Shown piece after piece: positions 23,001 through 35,879 of a DNA stretch of 64,000 bases. The DNA lies in NCBI RefSeq assembly GCF_019649055.1, contig NW_026570273.1:682001-746000 (forward strand), written 5' to 3'. Position numbers and translations under genes: made by a program. The notes under the pieces were generated by a model. That model was not told the DNA's origin, made no database searches, and saw nothing but the letters and a program-made list of their open reading frames with translations. This DNA is from Paramacrobiotus metropolitanus. Its lineage: Eukaryota > Tardigrada > Eutardigrada > Parachela > Macrobiotidae. The stretch's first letter is position 1. Each line of letters begins with the position of its first letter.

Positions 23001-26000
23001 CACGGGAGATCGCCACCAGCCCGACAATCATCGGCTCGCTGACAGCACAGGAGCGCCGCTCGACCTACGATGATATCATGAACGCGTCGGTGTTGGAAGG
23101 GCTCTCGGAAACCCTCCGCGATGACTCCAAACGGGGGTCGCTGACGTCCTCGGGACAGGAGCGGTCCTCCGGCTCCAGTGAGAAGCGCGGGTCGGTCACC
23201 TTGTCGGGACAGGAAAGGATCACGGTGACCGAGAAACGGGGCTCGGTAACGTCGTTCACCGGCGGGAAGCGGGGTTCGGTTACCTCCGGGATCACCATGA
23301 AACCGGGTGTCATCAGTTCGAAGTTATCATCGCCGCATGTGCCGCTACGACAGACCAGCACCCCGGTCTTTGAGATGTCGACGTTGACGTTGCATAATGA
23401 CGACACTAGGAAGACCCAATCGGCGCGATCACCGCTGGTAAAATACGAGACCGACTCGGACGATGATTTCAAGCATCCCTCGCTGCGGACGAAGCACGCC
23501 GTCAGCCGGGAGGACAGCCCCAGCCCGACGCTGTCGGTGACGGAGATAATTGCCGGACGCGGTTTCACGTAAGTTTCTTTATTAACTGCTACCCGGTGCA
23601 TAAAATGTAATAATTAATAAAATAGATAGATAAATAATGGAGTTCTAATAGCACCTCCTATTTGCTGTTAAATACTATTTTTAACGGAGCGACCACGGAG
23701 ACCCAGACAAAATGAATGGCCTTTTCTTGAGCCAAAGTATTTCATCTACTTACAGTAGAAAGCCACTTTTGCGCACGAATTTTGCTCTGGTTGAATATTT
23801 AAACATAATAGTAGACCCCGCGCAAATTGCGCGGAATATAGCAGCGATGGATGAATCGTAAATTAAAGCAAAACTCAAAGAGACAGGTACTTACATATCT
23901 ACATATGCCATATATCTACGCATCTGTATTTCCTTAACTTTTATCAACGAAACGTAAAATTTTCCTTCACAGAGAAATACTTGTGTCAACTTGTGTCAAC
24001 TTCGTAGTCAGTGTCTAGCTATTTTAAATTACAACCTGTGTGAATATTTTCCCGTCCCGTAGATTGCACAGCTTACAGAAGTGCACTTACACTTGCATTT
24101 GCACTTACGGATAGGGTTAGAACTTAGAAGCCTGAGATAATGTGAAAAAACGAAAGTTCTTTCCCTCGAAAACAGCTCCTTTCTCTTCACGTTTGAACTT
24201 TACCGGTAGCACCAATTCAGTTTTTCCAGATCATCCATCAAGAGAATTTATTCAGTTATAAAGTAGCAGCTTTGAATTTATTAAAAGTTTTGCAGTTTTT
24301 GTTTTACTTTATTATTTCCAAGCATTGTTCGCTTTTCAGATATCTGCCTTCCTTATAATTTAAGATGGCTCACCGTCAGCCAAATACCGCTGGTGCCCTT
24401 GTCGGTACCCTTATCAATAGGAATACATAATATTTTTCCATAATGCTTTGTATTAAGAACACAACAGTGAAATTACTAATAAGGAGGCTAAAGTAGTTAA
24501 GCACTTCCCAATTCATGTGTTAAATTTCAATTGCCAATTAAACTGTCTAATTTTTGTCGAAACTGCCTTCAACGACAAAAACTGTTTATACTCAAATAAG
24601 TCAAATCGTCTCGGTTGCTAAACTTGCTACTCCGCGGGCTTCACTCTTGTTGCAGCTCGGCGCCTTTTGCGGCTCACCTTTATTACAGACTGATAAACTA
24701 CTTGGAGTTTCACAAAACTTATCGTAAATGTAGCATTTGGCGTATATTTACTGCATCCATTCAATCAACTCCGTCGGCCACGCTAATCAGTATTTTCTGT
24801 TTATTCTGCTTAACGAAAGACGGTTATACGTTGGTAATTTTTGCATAAAGTGCACATTTCCGTATTGGTTGCTACAGCATTAGTTCTCGATTAACAGGAA
24901 GCAAAACAGCAAATCATGCGGCATGCTGGGTAATCAACCATATAATATTCTAAACTTCGAACTGCTTTTCCCGTGAAATTAAAACGCAGAAAATTGCGCA
25001 AATTCGGCTGTTACACGATTAACGATTTACAAAGTTAGTATTTCCCTTTTTGCTCAGTGTCAAACGTTCAAGCCGTAATGAATAATTTCGGAAGAAAAAA
25101 GCCCGTATGAAGGCCACTTCGCGCGGTGTGTACCGTAGTGAGATACGGTTAATATTGGAGCCGAGGCCTTAGTGCTTCAATATTTAGCAAGAACATTCGT
25201 ACCCGCCCAAAGGAGCGCAGCAACTTTAAAACCAGTCACCCGCGCTGCGTAAGACAGCTACCTAAAAAACTGGGTTTTGGAAATGAGAACCTCGACTGTT
25301 CCGTAGACTTTTTAATCAGACTTTCTTGTCAAATCCTGATATTCCTCTATAACCATGCTTTAGAGGTAAAATCTATAAATCCAGGGCTTTCGAGTGATTC
25401 AAACTCATTAAAGTTTCATCCATTGTAACGTTTCAGGTGATTTATCAAAAATTGACATATTCTATTGGCAGTGGTGGGGTGATCGTTTTGTAGTGGTGGG
25501 GTCTCCACTTTTCCCATAGACTTTGCATGCTAAGGTTTTCTTAACTTTTCTTTTAAACCTAACTTTTGTTTCAAAAACAGACTTCTGATGGCAAATATAG
25601 AAACTTAGGGCTATCGAATGATATATAGCCATCAAAGTTTGGTTCTGTGTAGGGTCCTGGCGAACTGTACGGAAATGGAATTTTGAAAGTCTTATTCTTT
25701 TAATATATAGAGATTTTCTGATCTTAGAAAAATTTGTAGTGGATTTGACAATGCTGTTAATGCACATGTATATTAAAGCTTGACTTACAAGACAGAGGAA
25801 GTACAAGTAAGCAGTAAGAAGCTTAACATTTTTAATCACTGTCGTGTGTACGAGTGATGCCCAAATGAAACCTTATCAGCATAATGATCATTTGAGCAAT
25901 AAAGGATGGACCGTATTGGCGATGTGATTCACCACACCGATCACAATCTCGATTTTCATCAATCCTGATCTCCACAGTACGGGTCTGCGTTGGTGCTCAC

Positions 26001-29000
26001 TTCTGCTATATAGTATCCGCCGTTTCAGATCCGTACGGTGGTGATTAAGCTGTGGAATAATTATTTATTGATGCATCGGATCGTTTTATATTTTACTCTG
26101 TAGACTGTAGCTGTTTCGTTGAAGCTGTCGTTTGTATTAATTTTTTTAGTATGTTTATCGGAGTGCTTTGATTATGTATAACGAAAATGCTCAAGCTCGG
26201 CCGTACCGCGTCCTTGTGACCTTGCGACTAAGAGTTAGGTACTTTTCAGTTCATACGAAGCCCATTAATTTTGTGATGTGGCTCTCCTACGACAGTTGAA
26301 GTTCATTGGTTTTTTAATTAGTTTATCTATCGAGAATGTGGCTGATACGACGAGTTTTCAAAGAGAAAACGAGATGCAGTAATCAGAACGCTCCAGTATC
26401 TACCTAGTAACGGGTTACCGCAATCTATGGACACGTTCCGTTTCCCCTCATATATTATGTTTTGCTCAAAGAGCGCAAATTGGTGATTATGGGTTCAGGA
26501 AAAAGGGTAACCCTAAAGTGGTGGGCCTGCGTTTGCACCTTATGCTATTATGATAATGGTATTTTAATACTAATGTGAGCTTGAAAAAGCATTATGTACT
26601 GATATACGTATAATTGTCAGTTATCACATGACCACTTGTTCGCTATAGTTTAACGCAATGCGATGAAACTTTTGCAGGGACGAACTGAAGCTCATCGACA
26701 CCGACCAGTCCTTCCCGCCCCGTCCACCCACCATCCACACCCAGACCAGCCAGGTGTTCCAGCTCCCGGCCAAATCCACCAGCGAATTCGGCGCCCAGAC
26801 CGACCCACCCCTGGAAGATGATCTTGTTCCCAGCCGCGGCTCTACGCCGCTGTCCAGCGCATCCTCTCCCCAGGTACGGCCGGACACCAGTGAGCTAGCG
26901 GTGCAAGCCGTCCTCAACACGGAGGGCAATTCCGTGGGCATCCAGACCAAGAGCAAGGAGATGACGTCGACGGGGATTACTACCAATACCCCGCGGCAGA
27001 TGCAGGATTCGGCGGTGTCCGCACGCAGCGTCTACGCCCAGGATTTCCAGGCACAGACCGGGGAATCGGCACGGACCGGGCGCCGGCAGATGGTGGACCG
27101 GGCCGCGTCGGCGCTCAGCATTAAACTGTCCAGCCGGTATGAACCGGTCGCCGAATCGCTGATGGAAGAACGCCGTAGGTTTACAGGCAAACGTTTTTTT
27201 GGAAGTTCTGAAGCAGTGCCAATGCCTTATCGAAAGCTGTTGTAGATCGTATAGAGACGAAAGATACCGGTGTGTCGGCACGAGTTCCGCCGGAAGTCCT
27301 CAACATCGGCTCGTTACCGGAAAGGAAGCTGTCCGATCAAAGTTCTGAGACTTCGCCGCAAAAACGGCCGCGGTTGCGGTGGGATCAAACGGAAAGTTTC
27401 GAGGCCGACGAACCTGTGGTTGGGAATAACACATACTCCGAAGAAATACCCCGCAGAAGTAAGCAGATTTTCGTAGTATTCGGAAAGCGAGGCATAAGAC
27501 CTCCAACGAAATAATCACAGCATACACTATACAGTATACAGCATAAGTAATGTAGAGGGTTTATCGTAGTGCAATGGCTATGCGAAACTTCTTGAATGCA
27601 AGATGAATTTAACAAAGCCTTAAATTAAAGAAATTTATAAACTCTGAATATTTAATTTATTTCGAACTTTTTTGCCGAGGCGAAAATCTGGTGTGATACC
27701 GAAAAAAGTATCTGATTTTTCTAATGGTCACAGTTATCGCTTGTATCTGTACGAGGGCAAGCTTAGTATTCGTGATCACCTAAAAAACTAGCGGGAATTC
27801 GCGATCACCTTGCCCGGGTTGTGCAGAACAGCCAGTTACCTGCCAGCCACCAAAGGAAGGCAGTCCAGTCCAATGGCTGTGTGGGGTGTCACTGGGCTGC
27901 CTTTCCTTGGTGGCTGGCAGGTGACTGGCTGTTCTGCACAACCCGGGCACGGTGATCGCGAATTCTCGCTAGTTTTTTAGGTGATCACGAATACTAAGCC
28001 TGTCCTCGTAGCTTATTGTTGGCAGTTTTGCGCCGCTTTCGTTTTTGCTCCGTTTTATTGACAAATTTGTTGTAATATTGGTAAGTACTGCTTCGCCATA
28101 AGCTGCCGATTTAAAGTTCAGTTCTAAAGCAGCAGCACATATGATTTATTTTGATTTTAACAGGTAGTAAAACCTCCGCCCCGAAAGCCAAGATCTCACA
28201 CGTTAGTTTCAAGAACTCTGTCTCGGAGCGCGGAACCTCGCGTCAAGCCAGCCTAGGCGATATTTCCGCGGACGAACGCGGTACGGAGGATAACGACATC
28301 TCCTCGGTGATCGTGGAACGCGATCTCCGCGAAGAGGAACCTTCGGAGCTCTACACCCGTTTTCGACCACCCACCCCGCGGGTGCGGCCGCTCAAGGAGA
28401 TCGAGAAGACGGTCCCGCCCATCCGCACCACCCAACGGAAGACCGGGGCCGTGGCCAAAATTGACAGCCTCCCGGCTAAGGTCAACGTCAACGGGTTCGC
28501 CCGCCGGAACAAAGAACCGGCCAAATCCTCTCCAGAACCGGTGAACGGCGAGCGGAAAGTGGTTAAACAGAAGATGCCGATCAAGCCCAAGCTGCCGGTG
28601 GTGACGGTCCCGGTCGTGTCGCCCGATCCCAACATGCCCAATATCTCCAACAAGTTTTTGGCGTCCTTTCAGAATACATTATACGAACTGGGTCCGCAGA
28701 GTGTTGTGATGAAATATCTGGACAATTTAACGATGATGCGGAAGAAGGATACGAAGTACAATGAGCCGGTGGTGCTGGCGAAGATCATTCCGAAATACGT
28801 GAAAGATATGCAGAATTTTGGCGGGCCGGATTTATCCAAGCAGGGCAATGATAGTGAAGTCAGTGCGGGGGAATTGTTGCGGGATGTGAAGACGTTTGAC
28901 GACTGGCAGGAATACCTTCTTGGTAAGCATATAATGCATTAACAGTATGATGTCAGTATCCACTATCCATACTTGGACATAAGAAGAGCCAAATGTATCA

Positions 29001-30022
29001 AGCTTGAGGAAAGGAACGCGAGTGCAGTTCAACGATTTGCACCTTTTAAGCACCGAATTTTTGTTAGAACTATCGAGAAGTTGCATGCAGCGCCGTAAAA
29101 GTTTCTGAATTACTTAGATACTTCATTATCGTGTACGAATTAGTATTACGTATACGTATACTTCGGTATCGTTTTCTTGAACCGTTTTTTGAACCAGACC
29201 TTTCTATTAGTCATAACTTGGATATTCTACTCATATTCTACTCATAACTCATATTCATAACTCATAACTCATAATTCATAACTCATAACTCATATTTTAC
29301 TCATAACATGGATGCAATTCTCACCGTCAATAACACACAGATGTTTTTCTAATAGGGCAATGGAAGATTTCACGCAGCCTAACGAATTCCGGGAAAACCA
29401 ATGCGACTTTCGTCGTCAGCCCGAACGATGCCGCGTCCAATACCGTTACCATCAGCCGCAACGGCAGCTCGGTGTCCAATCGGAGTCCGGGCAGTGTCAG
29501 TCTCAGCTTGCCTGATAAGAACCAGTCTTCCACCACCACGCACTCGGCTGCCGGACGAGGTGGGTGGCTGTTGTCGCGATAACTTCATAGGTACATACTC
29601 TATTTCCACGAAATTAGGGAACAGTTTCCAACCATCGGAGATTGTTTCGCCGACGAACCGTTGGTGATGGCCCTAATAATAAATGTGCAACAGCTGACAT
29701 GGTTTTAATTTTTTGGACAAGCGTTACTTGCGTGGGTACGAAAACTGTTTCTTAATTTCGTGGAAGCATGCAGAAGCATTTAACCCAATGCAAACGCTAC
29801 GGCTTGGCTGGACACTAACCTTCATTGGTCCGCTTGTATCATACGGTACTATTTCTGTAGTTGGTGCCAAGATAAAAGCACTGCCTTGGTTTTGCAGACG
29901 GGAAAGGTCTGAAGACCGTCACCACCCCGGTGTTTGACGGTCCCGTGCAGAGTCCGATCGAGGGCAAGAGCGCCGGATCCAAAGTGCCCACCCCACTGCA
30001 TCATCCCTTTCCTTGGCGATGA
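17083..30022 (+). CDS. Inversin-like ankyrin-repeat protein with an IQ-like motif, 13 exons
   Basis: Exons: 17083-17151, 18081-18369, 18941-19228, 20062-20335, 21104-21129 (26 bases), 21213-21320, 21390-21553, 22649-23568, 26678-27174, 27246-27458, 28164-28922, 29356-29559 and 29898-30022; 1311 residues, all phases consistent. Residues about 28-440 hold roughly ten ankyrin repeats (for example GLRALHCAASRGHVDCL, GRSAAHLAASKGQTES, GDLPLHEAAQAGYVG, GRSCLHIAAMTKDMAL). The microexon supplies SAAHLAASK, without which a repeat is cut. Next comes ITRNSAARIQRSFLKRK (about 440-457), an IQ-like helix placed as in inversin. The rest is low-complexity: KRGSVT/KRGSLT repeats (about 565-620), several xQT motifs (exon 9), then a folded-looking block (SNKFLASFQNTLYELGPQS to TFDDWQEYLL). 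Inversin-family proteins act at the cilium base, in planar polarity, or in nematode moulting (MLT-4). Orthology rests on ANK-IQ order, so another ankyrin family remains possible. Confidence 0.85.
23808..25713 (-). mobile_element. Non-autonomous Helitron, copy 1
   Basis: Read on the minus strand the element starts A|TCTCTATATATTAAAAG at 25713 and ends with the hairpin ccgcgcaatttgcgcgg, a few bases, then CTAT|T at 23808, one base off the usual CTAG. TC start, 3' hairpin before the CTRR-type end, insertion between A and T and absence of terminal inverted repeats are the Helitron signature. A second copy at 45551-47715 shares both ends and the 5' subterminal 250 bases (ccccaccact, gatagccct). 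No Rep or helicase frame, so it depends on another element. It lies in the large intron after exon 8 of the inversin-like gene. Confidence 0.75.
27750..28010. mobile_element. Foldback MITE in an intron of the inversin-like gene
   Basis: Arms of about 115 bases starting tacgagggcaagcttagtat and including cgcgatcacc, gttgtgcagaacagccag and gccagccacca return in reverse complement up to 28010 with only scattered mismatches; the loop is about 30 bases. TA stands at both tips (27750-27751 and 28008-28009), consistent with a TA-target transposon. No coding frame. Confidence 0.8.
29219..29310. repeat. Simple repeat of (CTCATAA)n-type units
   Basis: Ten or so copies of ctcataa / ctcatattcta follow each other directly in the intron before exon 12 of the inversin-like gene. 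Units vary between 7 and 11 bases. Confidence 0.8.
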
Positions 30023-31239
30023 TTGGACGCTTTTCTTGCTCTCTCTCGCTGCTTTGTAACCTGTGCTCTTGGTCAATCAAATTTCCGTCGAAATGGTGCT
30101 GAATGTTTGCTCGCTTGCCGTTGACATGTTTGCTTTCACCAAAATTAACCTCGCAGTTTAATTAACCGGAATTAGCCTCGTTTATCCTGGTTCCAAGTAC
30201 CGTATGTATTGCCGTTTGGGCTTTATACGACAGTAAAAGTGAAATGCAGTGCATAATACAGAAATTTTGCGTGATCGTATTCAAAATCCTCGTTCACGCA
30301 ACGAACTGTGGGATATTCGGCCGAATTTCAGTCTATGGCAACGTCGGTTTATTATCTATATCACGAACCCAGTTTGTAATCAGTGTACATACTAAGCAGT
30401 TCGACTCTACAAAGCTGGATAAGACGTTCTACTTGCGCGTTCGCGTAACATTCATTGAGCACCAGAAAAACGCGAATATGGAAACTGAAAAAAGCAACCG
30501 GTAGTTTTATTTTCACTCCGCAAATTACATGATTTTACTTCACAAACGCTATACAGTAGATGTATCATATACGTAGACATAATTACGCGAAATTCTTAGA
30601 CAACTGAAATAAGGAACGAATGCAGACTCCTTTAGAGGTTGACGCGTTACGCGCATGTCGAAAGCTTCTTCACTTTGCATCTGAGACGCCAAAAGTATAG
30701 TTCATAAAATATTAATATGATAAATACCGTATAAGCTAAGCAGGCACATTTAGTATCTTTCATCTTTGCTTTCAAATTTAACGAGAAAACGAAAAACTCA
30801 CGCCAGGCAAACAAGTTTACGCGAGCGTCCGTATAGAATAGCACATACTGACATGCTGATCGTCATGTGTCCAGTATTGCTCGTATCCCGCTCACACCAC
30901 CGAAATGGCTAACACAAACGAACCGGCTCCATTATTTGCAGCGATTAGTATTGCCTGTAATTTGATGAAGCATTATCACTTCGCGAATCTTATTGTGCGA
31001 CCATACTGTGTCTGTGCGTTGATACTGTGAGGAAACTGGAGCGTGAGGAGAAATAATGCCTCATTCGAAGTGATTTTCAACTTGCAGCAACGGCTCAGAA
31101 TTTATCCGCTGACCGTGTATACAGAAGTAACTTCAAGTAAGAACCGACTACCGCTTTTCACAATGCGGATACAGCCAGCTCCTTAGTACCACTGCAAGTT
31201 TTGCACTCATAAGTTGATTAAAGAGGAGAGTTTTCTTAC
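30023..31239. other. Convergent intergenic region; unresolved last exon of CUB protein A
   Basis: Holds the 3' ends of the inversin-like gene and of CUB protein A. A minus-strand segment at about 31060-31190 reads CIRIVKSGSRFLLEV in one frame, which resembles the end of a CUB domain, but no acceptor gives the right phase from the preceding exon. Elsewhere nothing is supported. Confidence 0.4.
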
Positions 31240-34200
31240 CGCTGTAGTGGCATCGAGAATAAGTGGATCAGGTGTAATCATTCCGCAGGGATAACGGTTT
31301 CCGTTGATTACAACAATGGTACCCGTACAAGCCTGCAACAACACCATGTACTTACCGGAAATCATGAAAAAGCTGGCGTGTTTTTTCGTTTCACTGGCTT
31401 GCCAGACGTACGCATCCTTGAGCTACTATTTCGGAATGTTTTATTGAATTAGTTTTATAATATGTATATCCGACACTTATTTCACGTTACCAACACTGGT
31501 CTGCAGTGCAGACTCTGCACTCATTTAAAAACAGAACCATTACCATGGTTGATGGTGTTCTTGGAAGCCTTGCTTTGCCCATTTTGGAATTATAATAATA
31601 AAAAATCATAAAACACATCGCACAAAAAGCGAATCAGCACGCTTGGATGTTTTTTTAGTTGTACGTACAATGAAATTTTCAATTTTTGAAATGCGTTCCA
31701 CTGACAATGCGTAGTTTTGCTGCATTTCCGCGTCCGATTCTCTGGCCGAGTTACATTCTCTGTGGCCGAGTTCGTCACCATGCGATCACTTCGGCCAGCG
31801 TGCGATCACTTCTGCCACTTTTTATTTCGGCTTGTGAAGTCGTGTGACAAGTTTTCATCGGTAACCTGGTATCTGATTTTTAGGAAGGATACTTGGATTT
31901 TTGAATTTTGGATACTTTGGATTCTAGATTTTTTCTGATTTTTTGGTTACTTGGTCTCCGATTTTTTGTTACGTATTCTTATGTTGTCTTATGTTTGTTC
32001 TGTCTTCCTTATGTTTTGATTTTTTAAAGTTTTCTTGTGTTTTCTTATTTTCCAGTGGTTTCTTGTTGTTGAGTCTTTTTATGTTTTCTTGTGTTTGCTT
32101 ATGATTTCCTATAACTTGTATTTTTTATTTTACTGATTTTATTTTTGAACCATCACTTGAACACTTGTTAAAACGCAATTAACAAAACAAAAGCTCATAA
32201 AAAATTTCAGTTTTTTTGACGATGCCCATCACAGAAGCGGCATTACCGCGCTGTATCTCTAGAGACAGTCGCTGTCGCAGAAATTCATGAGAGCGCGCTT
32301 CTCCTGAGTGGGCCTTAAAAATCGGCAGCCAGGGCCTTTAACTGCATATTTTTTAATTTGGTCAGACTGCAGTTTGGTTGTCCGAGTTTGATAACAAAAA
32401 GCAAGATTCTTGCCGTTGCAGTAACAGATCCAACGGCAGCGCCCCTCCCGTGCGCCCGATTTTACCTGAAATGTACATGGCCGAAGTTTGTGGCGGCACA
32501 AATGAACCGCGGCCGAAACGCTTGGTGACTTGGTCGAAATTGTTATAAGGTTGATCTCGTACCGCTACGAAAGTCGACCCTTTACTTTTCGATACGTGTT
32601 CGCATTTCGTAGTATTCTCGCGTATTCTGCCTGCATTCTACCGGTATTCTGTCAAAGACAAAATCAAGAAAAAGTAAACCGGAAAAGCTAAGAAAAATTA
32701 ACAGACCGGAGGAAAGAGCGGGAATACAGGCAGAATATGCAAGAATACTGGTGAAATACACAGGAATACAGAGCCTGCTGCAGAGGGACACTTAACGGAA
32801 ACGGAGCGGATAAGCGGAATACAAGCGGAACATACAAGACCGGTGGAGTGCGCGAAAACACTAGGAGCACGAATCGAAAAATAATGGCTTGAATTTTTTG
32901 GAGTGATACGAAACGAACCATGGGTGGATATCAAAATGAGCAAAGCCGAAATGTGAAAGGCCGAAGTTATCGGTAGTCGTGAATGGGTTGGCTAATAGGG
33001 TAAATGGGCTGCCGTGAATGGCTAGTAAATTCGGATTTGGGTGAATTTCTTGTCTTACCAGCGTACTGCTCGTCACTTTCACCTGTAATTAAAACCGTGG
33101 AAATACTCCGGAAGTGCTAACACCAAACGCTTGACACACGGCAGACTCACCGATAATTTTCCACTGCCAGGAGGACCAAAAACGTTAAACAGGCAGTTGG
33201 CAAAGAGAGCACTATCCTGGACGAACGTGATAGTGGCAGGAGCGCTTACAGTGGCAAACAAGCAGCCTCCACATACTAATAAATGTCAACATGGATGGTT
33301 GATCGCAGTCGTGAATTCAGTAGCAGCGCAAACATGTGCTTAGCACTTACGGCGGCTAGGTGTTCCGGCGAGCGCATTGAAATAATATCCGTTTGTCGCA
33401 CATCTCGTATCAGGCGCGGTTGTAGTAGTCGTGGTAGCGGTTGGGGTAGTCGCTGAAAAACAATGCATATTTTAATCAAAGAGCGATGAAATATAAAACT
33501 AAAACAGCAGAAATCGACCAGTCGGTCCACGGCTTCCAGTTAAAAAATTAAATTAAGGTGAGATCTACGCGCGAGAGTACTCACGCGCGTAGCCATTTCG
33601 TTATATTAAATCAACGGAGAGCACTAAAACATATATCCAATGTGAGCAAATCACTTCGTTTGAGCCAATAAGTGTGTACAAAACATCGGTGCATGTTTAC
33701 GCAATATAATTATGTGTTAAAACGAAGAAGTTAATTTTCTGTCCTACGTTTCATGAGTACTGGTACAAAATGTGCCAATAGCGGAGAAAACGTACTGGTT
33801 GGTGTTGCAGTGGTAGTCGATGTTGTTACCGAAGTGGAGGTAGATGTTGTTGGGCAGGTTGCGGAAGTGGCGGAAACGGTGGTTGGGCAAGTTATGGATG
33901 GACAGACGGGACAGGTGACCGGGGCTTGTTATGAAACACAGAATCAGATTGATGATTTCAAATTTGCTACGCGACTGTCGTAGTATTCTAGTGTAGCCGT
34001 GATAGTCGAATTCACATTCGTTATTTGTCTGCAACCTCAAAGTTCCCCCCTTGAAGCCGTTTTTAGGAGAAATCGGACAGTAGATACTGGGCACTGTACT
34101 ACAGAAACTACAACTGTGATCACGAAACTCCTGTGATCAACCGAAAACGATAACCCCGGAACACTAATGTTTCAGTGAGTGCCGCAGCAGAAACAAGATC

Positions 34201-35879
34201 ACAATTGCTGCCATTTTGCAGTCACATCAGCGCATTATAATAGCGGAAATAATTATATGTATAATTAGCAAACAAAATCTCGAAGATGCTAAATTTAATT
34301 TTAAGAAAATTTAGCGCTGCCTTCCTTAAGTGGAACTAAGCTTCGCTTGGCACCATTCACTGCCGGTGGTGGGCGGAAGTTGAAATCAAAAACTAATAGG
34401 GAGAAAGCCGCTGGTGGCCAAATTATGGTGGCGCGCTGTATTATGAAGTTTGGCGTCAACCGTTAGTCTGTGTTTTTCGCTGTATTGAATCGTCAGAAAT
34501 TACCGGACAAGCTTGTACATAGTCATAAGTACTGTATGTATTACATATATACAGTGCATGCATACAAAATAGATATCTATGTATGCATGTATATCGTAAA
34601 GTTTTTATTAAGCTCGAGTACGGTGGACAGCGTCACGAAAACATGCATGTATATATACTCTGGGGAGTGCATCTTCTTATTTGCATGGTATGCTACAAAG
34701 TACAAATTACGCATACATCTGTAAGGGGCAAAACTAAACGCGGTCCACCGTTCCCCAGTACTGCTGCCGTCACCCGCCTGGAGTGTAACGTTGCGGCAAT
34801 ACATGTGTTTAATCAGGCGCAGTACATAAGCACCATGTCTAGCCACAATGTAAAACACCAGCCGGCTGACGGCAGCAAGTACAGGGACTCAGTGAGTGCT
34901 GAAATGCGCTACCGTCATCCCCTCGTATGTATCTGTATACAGTATATTATAATTTTGTATATATGTGTGCGCAGTATTTACTTATGTGTGATATACTGTA
35001 CCCGCGCGAGTTTAAGGACAGAAATTTGCCCCAGACCGCCCGCACTAGGCGTCGGCTTCTTTGACATCAAAGAAACCGACGTCTAGTGCGGGCGGTCCAG
35101 GGGAATTTACTGTCCCTTAAACTCGCGCGGGTACAGTATATGTACGCAGTATATACTTATGAATAATATATATGTGCGCTGTATATACATTATACCTATG
35201 CATATATAAGTAGTATATATTTATGTACCCCCGTCTACGCCTATTAGTTCATTGCGCTAGACATTTATTAACTGCACCCCATGCGGCATTTCGGGGTGCT
35301 CTAATTTTCCCGACTTGAAAGTGGAGGTGTGATTTGTAACGGGGTATCAGTATTGTGGGTGGGGAATGCCACAAATTCGATAATCTGGGCAACTGAAACT
35401 CTTTGAAAACATGGCGATCAACACTTACCGGCGGTCGCAGCGGCGGTTGTAGGGATATTATATGGAATACATTTTGTGCCCGTGGAATCAGCAAAGCCTC
35501 GACTACTGTCGCAGACACACTTATGGGCAGCACTGCACACCGACAGCGCATCGGCACACCGTTGTCCAGTGCCGGCACATGGGCACTTCAACGCTGCGCT
35601 GGACGTGAAGCGGGAGCACGAAGTTTCAAAAGCGACATCGGATGGGCTTCCATTATCGGCCAGCTTCCGGGATACCGCCGGCACATCCACTTGTCCGGGC
35701 GGCGCCAGTGTCGTCGGGGTGGTGAAGAAGAGGTTAGGCGACAGTAAACCAAAGCGACCGAGTGGCAGTGCCAGCTGACAACGTACTGTATCAGTGAAAC
35801 ACAATAGAGACAAGCCTATTTGAAGCACAGACAAGAGAATTTTACAGCAATCGCACATCCCACAACTTGAGAAAAACAT
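31240..35879 (-). CDS. Modular secreted protein A: eight-Cys module, Cys-Pro-Thr linker, CUB domain (3' end unresolved)
   Basis: Exons found: 35879-35429, 33924-33796, 33452-33351, 33275-33151, 33082-33059 (24 bases) and 31332-31240, 308 codons so far with phases 1,1,1,0,0,0. A signal peptide (KILLSVLQIGLSLLCF) precedes LALPLGRF, a Pro/Thr spacer, SRKLADNGSPSDVAFETSC and an eight-cysteine block with spacing C-x10-C-x-C-x6-C-x6-C-x5-C-x-C-x13-C, somewhat like EB modules. Exon 2 encodes TCPVCPSITCPTT and Thr/Ser runs, exon 3 a poly-Thr tract then CATNGYYFNALAG. Exons 4-6 look like a CUB domain (CGGCLFATVSAP; CLFNVFGPPGSGKL; VKVTSSTL; ACTGTIVVINGNRYPCG). Protein B at 58209 has the same parts, exon order and phases. 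An extracellular matrix, cuticle or mucus role is inference. Confidence 0.75.
34390..34520. mobile_element. TACAAGCTTGTCCGG-family element, partial copy 2
   Basis: The sequence from ggtggcgcgctgta to gaaattaccggacaagcttg and its TAC end near 34518 is about 80 percent like the reverse complement of the element at 11141-11481, judged by eye. The opposite end was not found, so the copy is partial or has lost it. It lies in intron 1 of CUB protein A. Confidence 0.55.
34991..35141. mobile_element. Foldback MITE, TACTGTA family, copy 1
   Basis: Ends atatactgtacccgcgcgag and tttaagga pair with tccctTAAAct-type bases and the complement at 35112-35141; inner bases (gcccgcactag, cgtcggcttctttga) also pair, so almost the whole 151 bases is one hairpin. 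TA flanks both tips. The copy at 37243 shares the tip, the TTTAAGGA block and the GTCGG...CTTTGA centre. It lies in intron 1 of CUB protein A. Confidence 0.8.

Noticed and set aside
23812-23836. Hairpin CCGCGCAAATTGCGCGG as a terminator or regulatory hairpin
   Set aside because: It recurs at 45560 with CTAG and Helitron context, so it is the 3' end of a transposon.
29219-29310. CRISPR-like repeat array
   Set aside because: Units are contiguous without spacers, in an intron of an animal gene; a simple repeat explains it.
34583-35086. 167-codon plus-strand frame as a gene
   Set aside because: It runs through intron 1 of CUB protein A and into a foldback element, and its residues show no coding bias.
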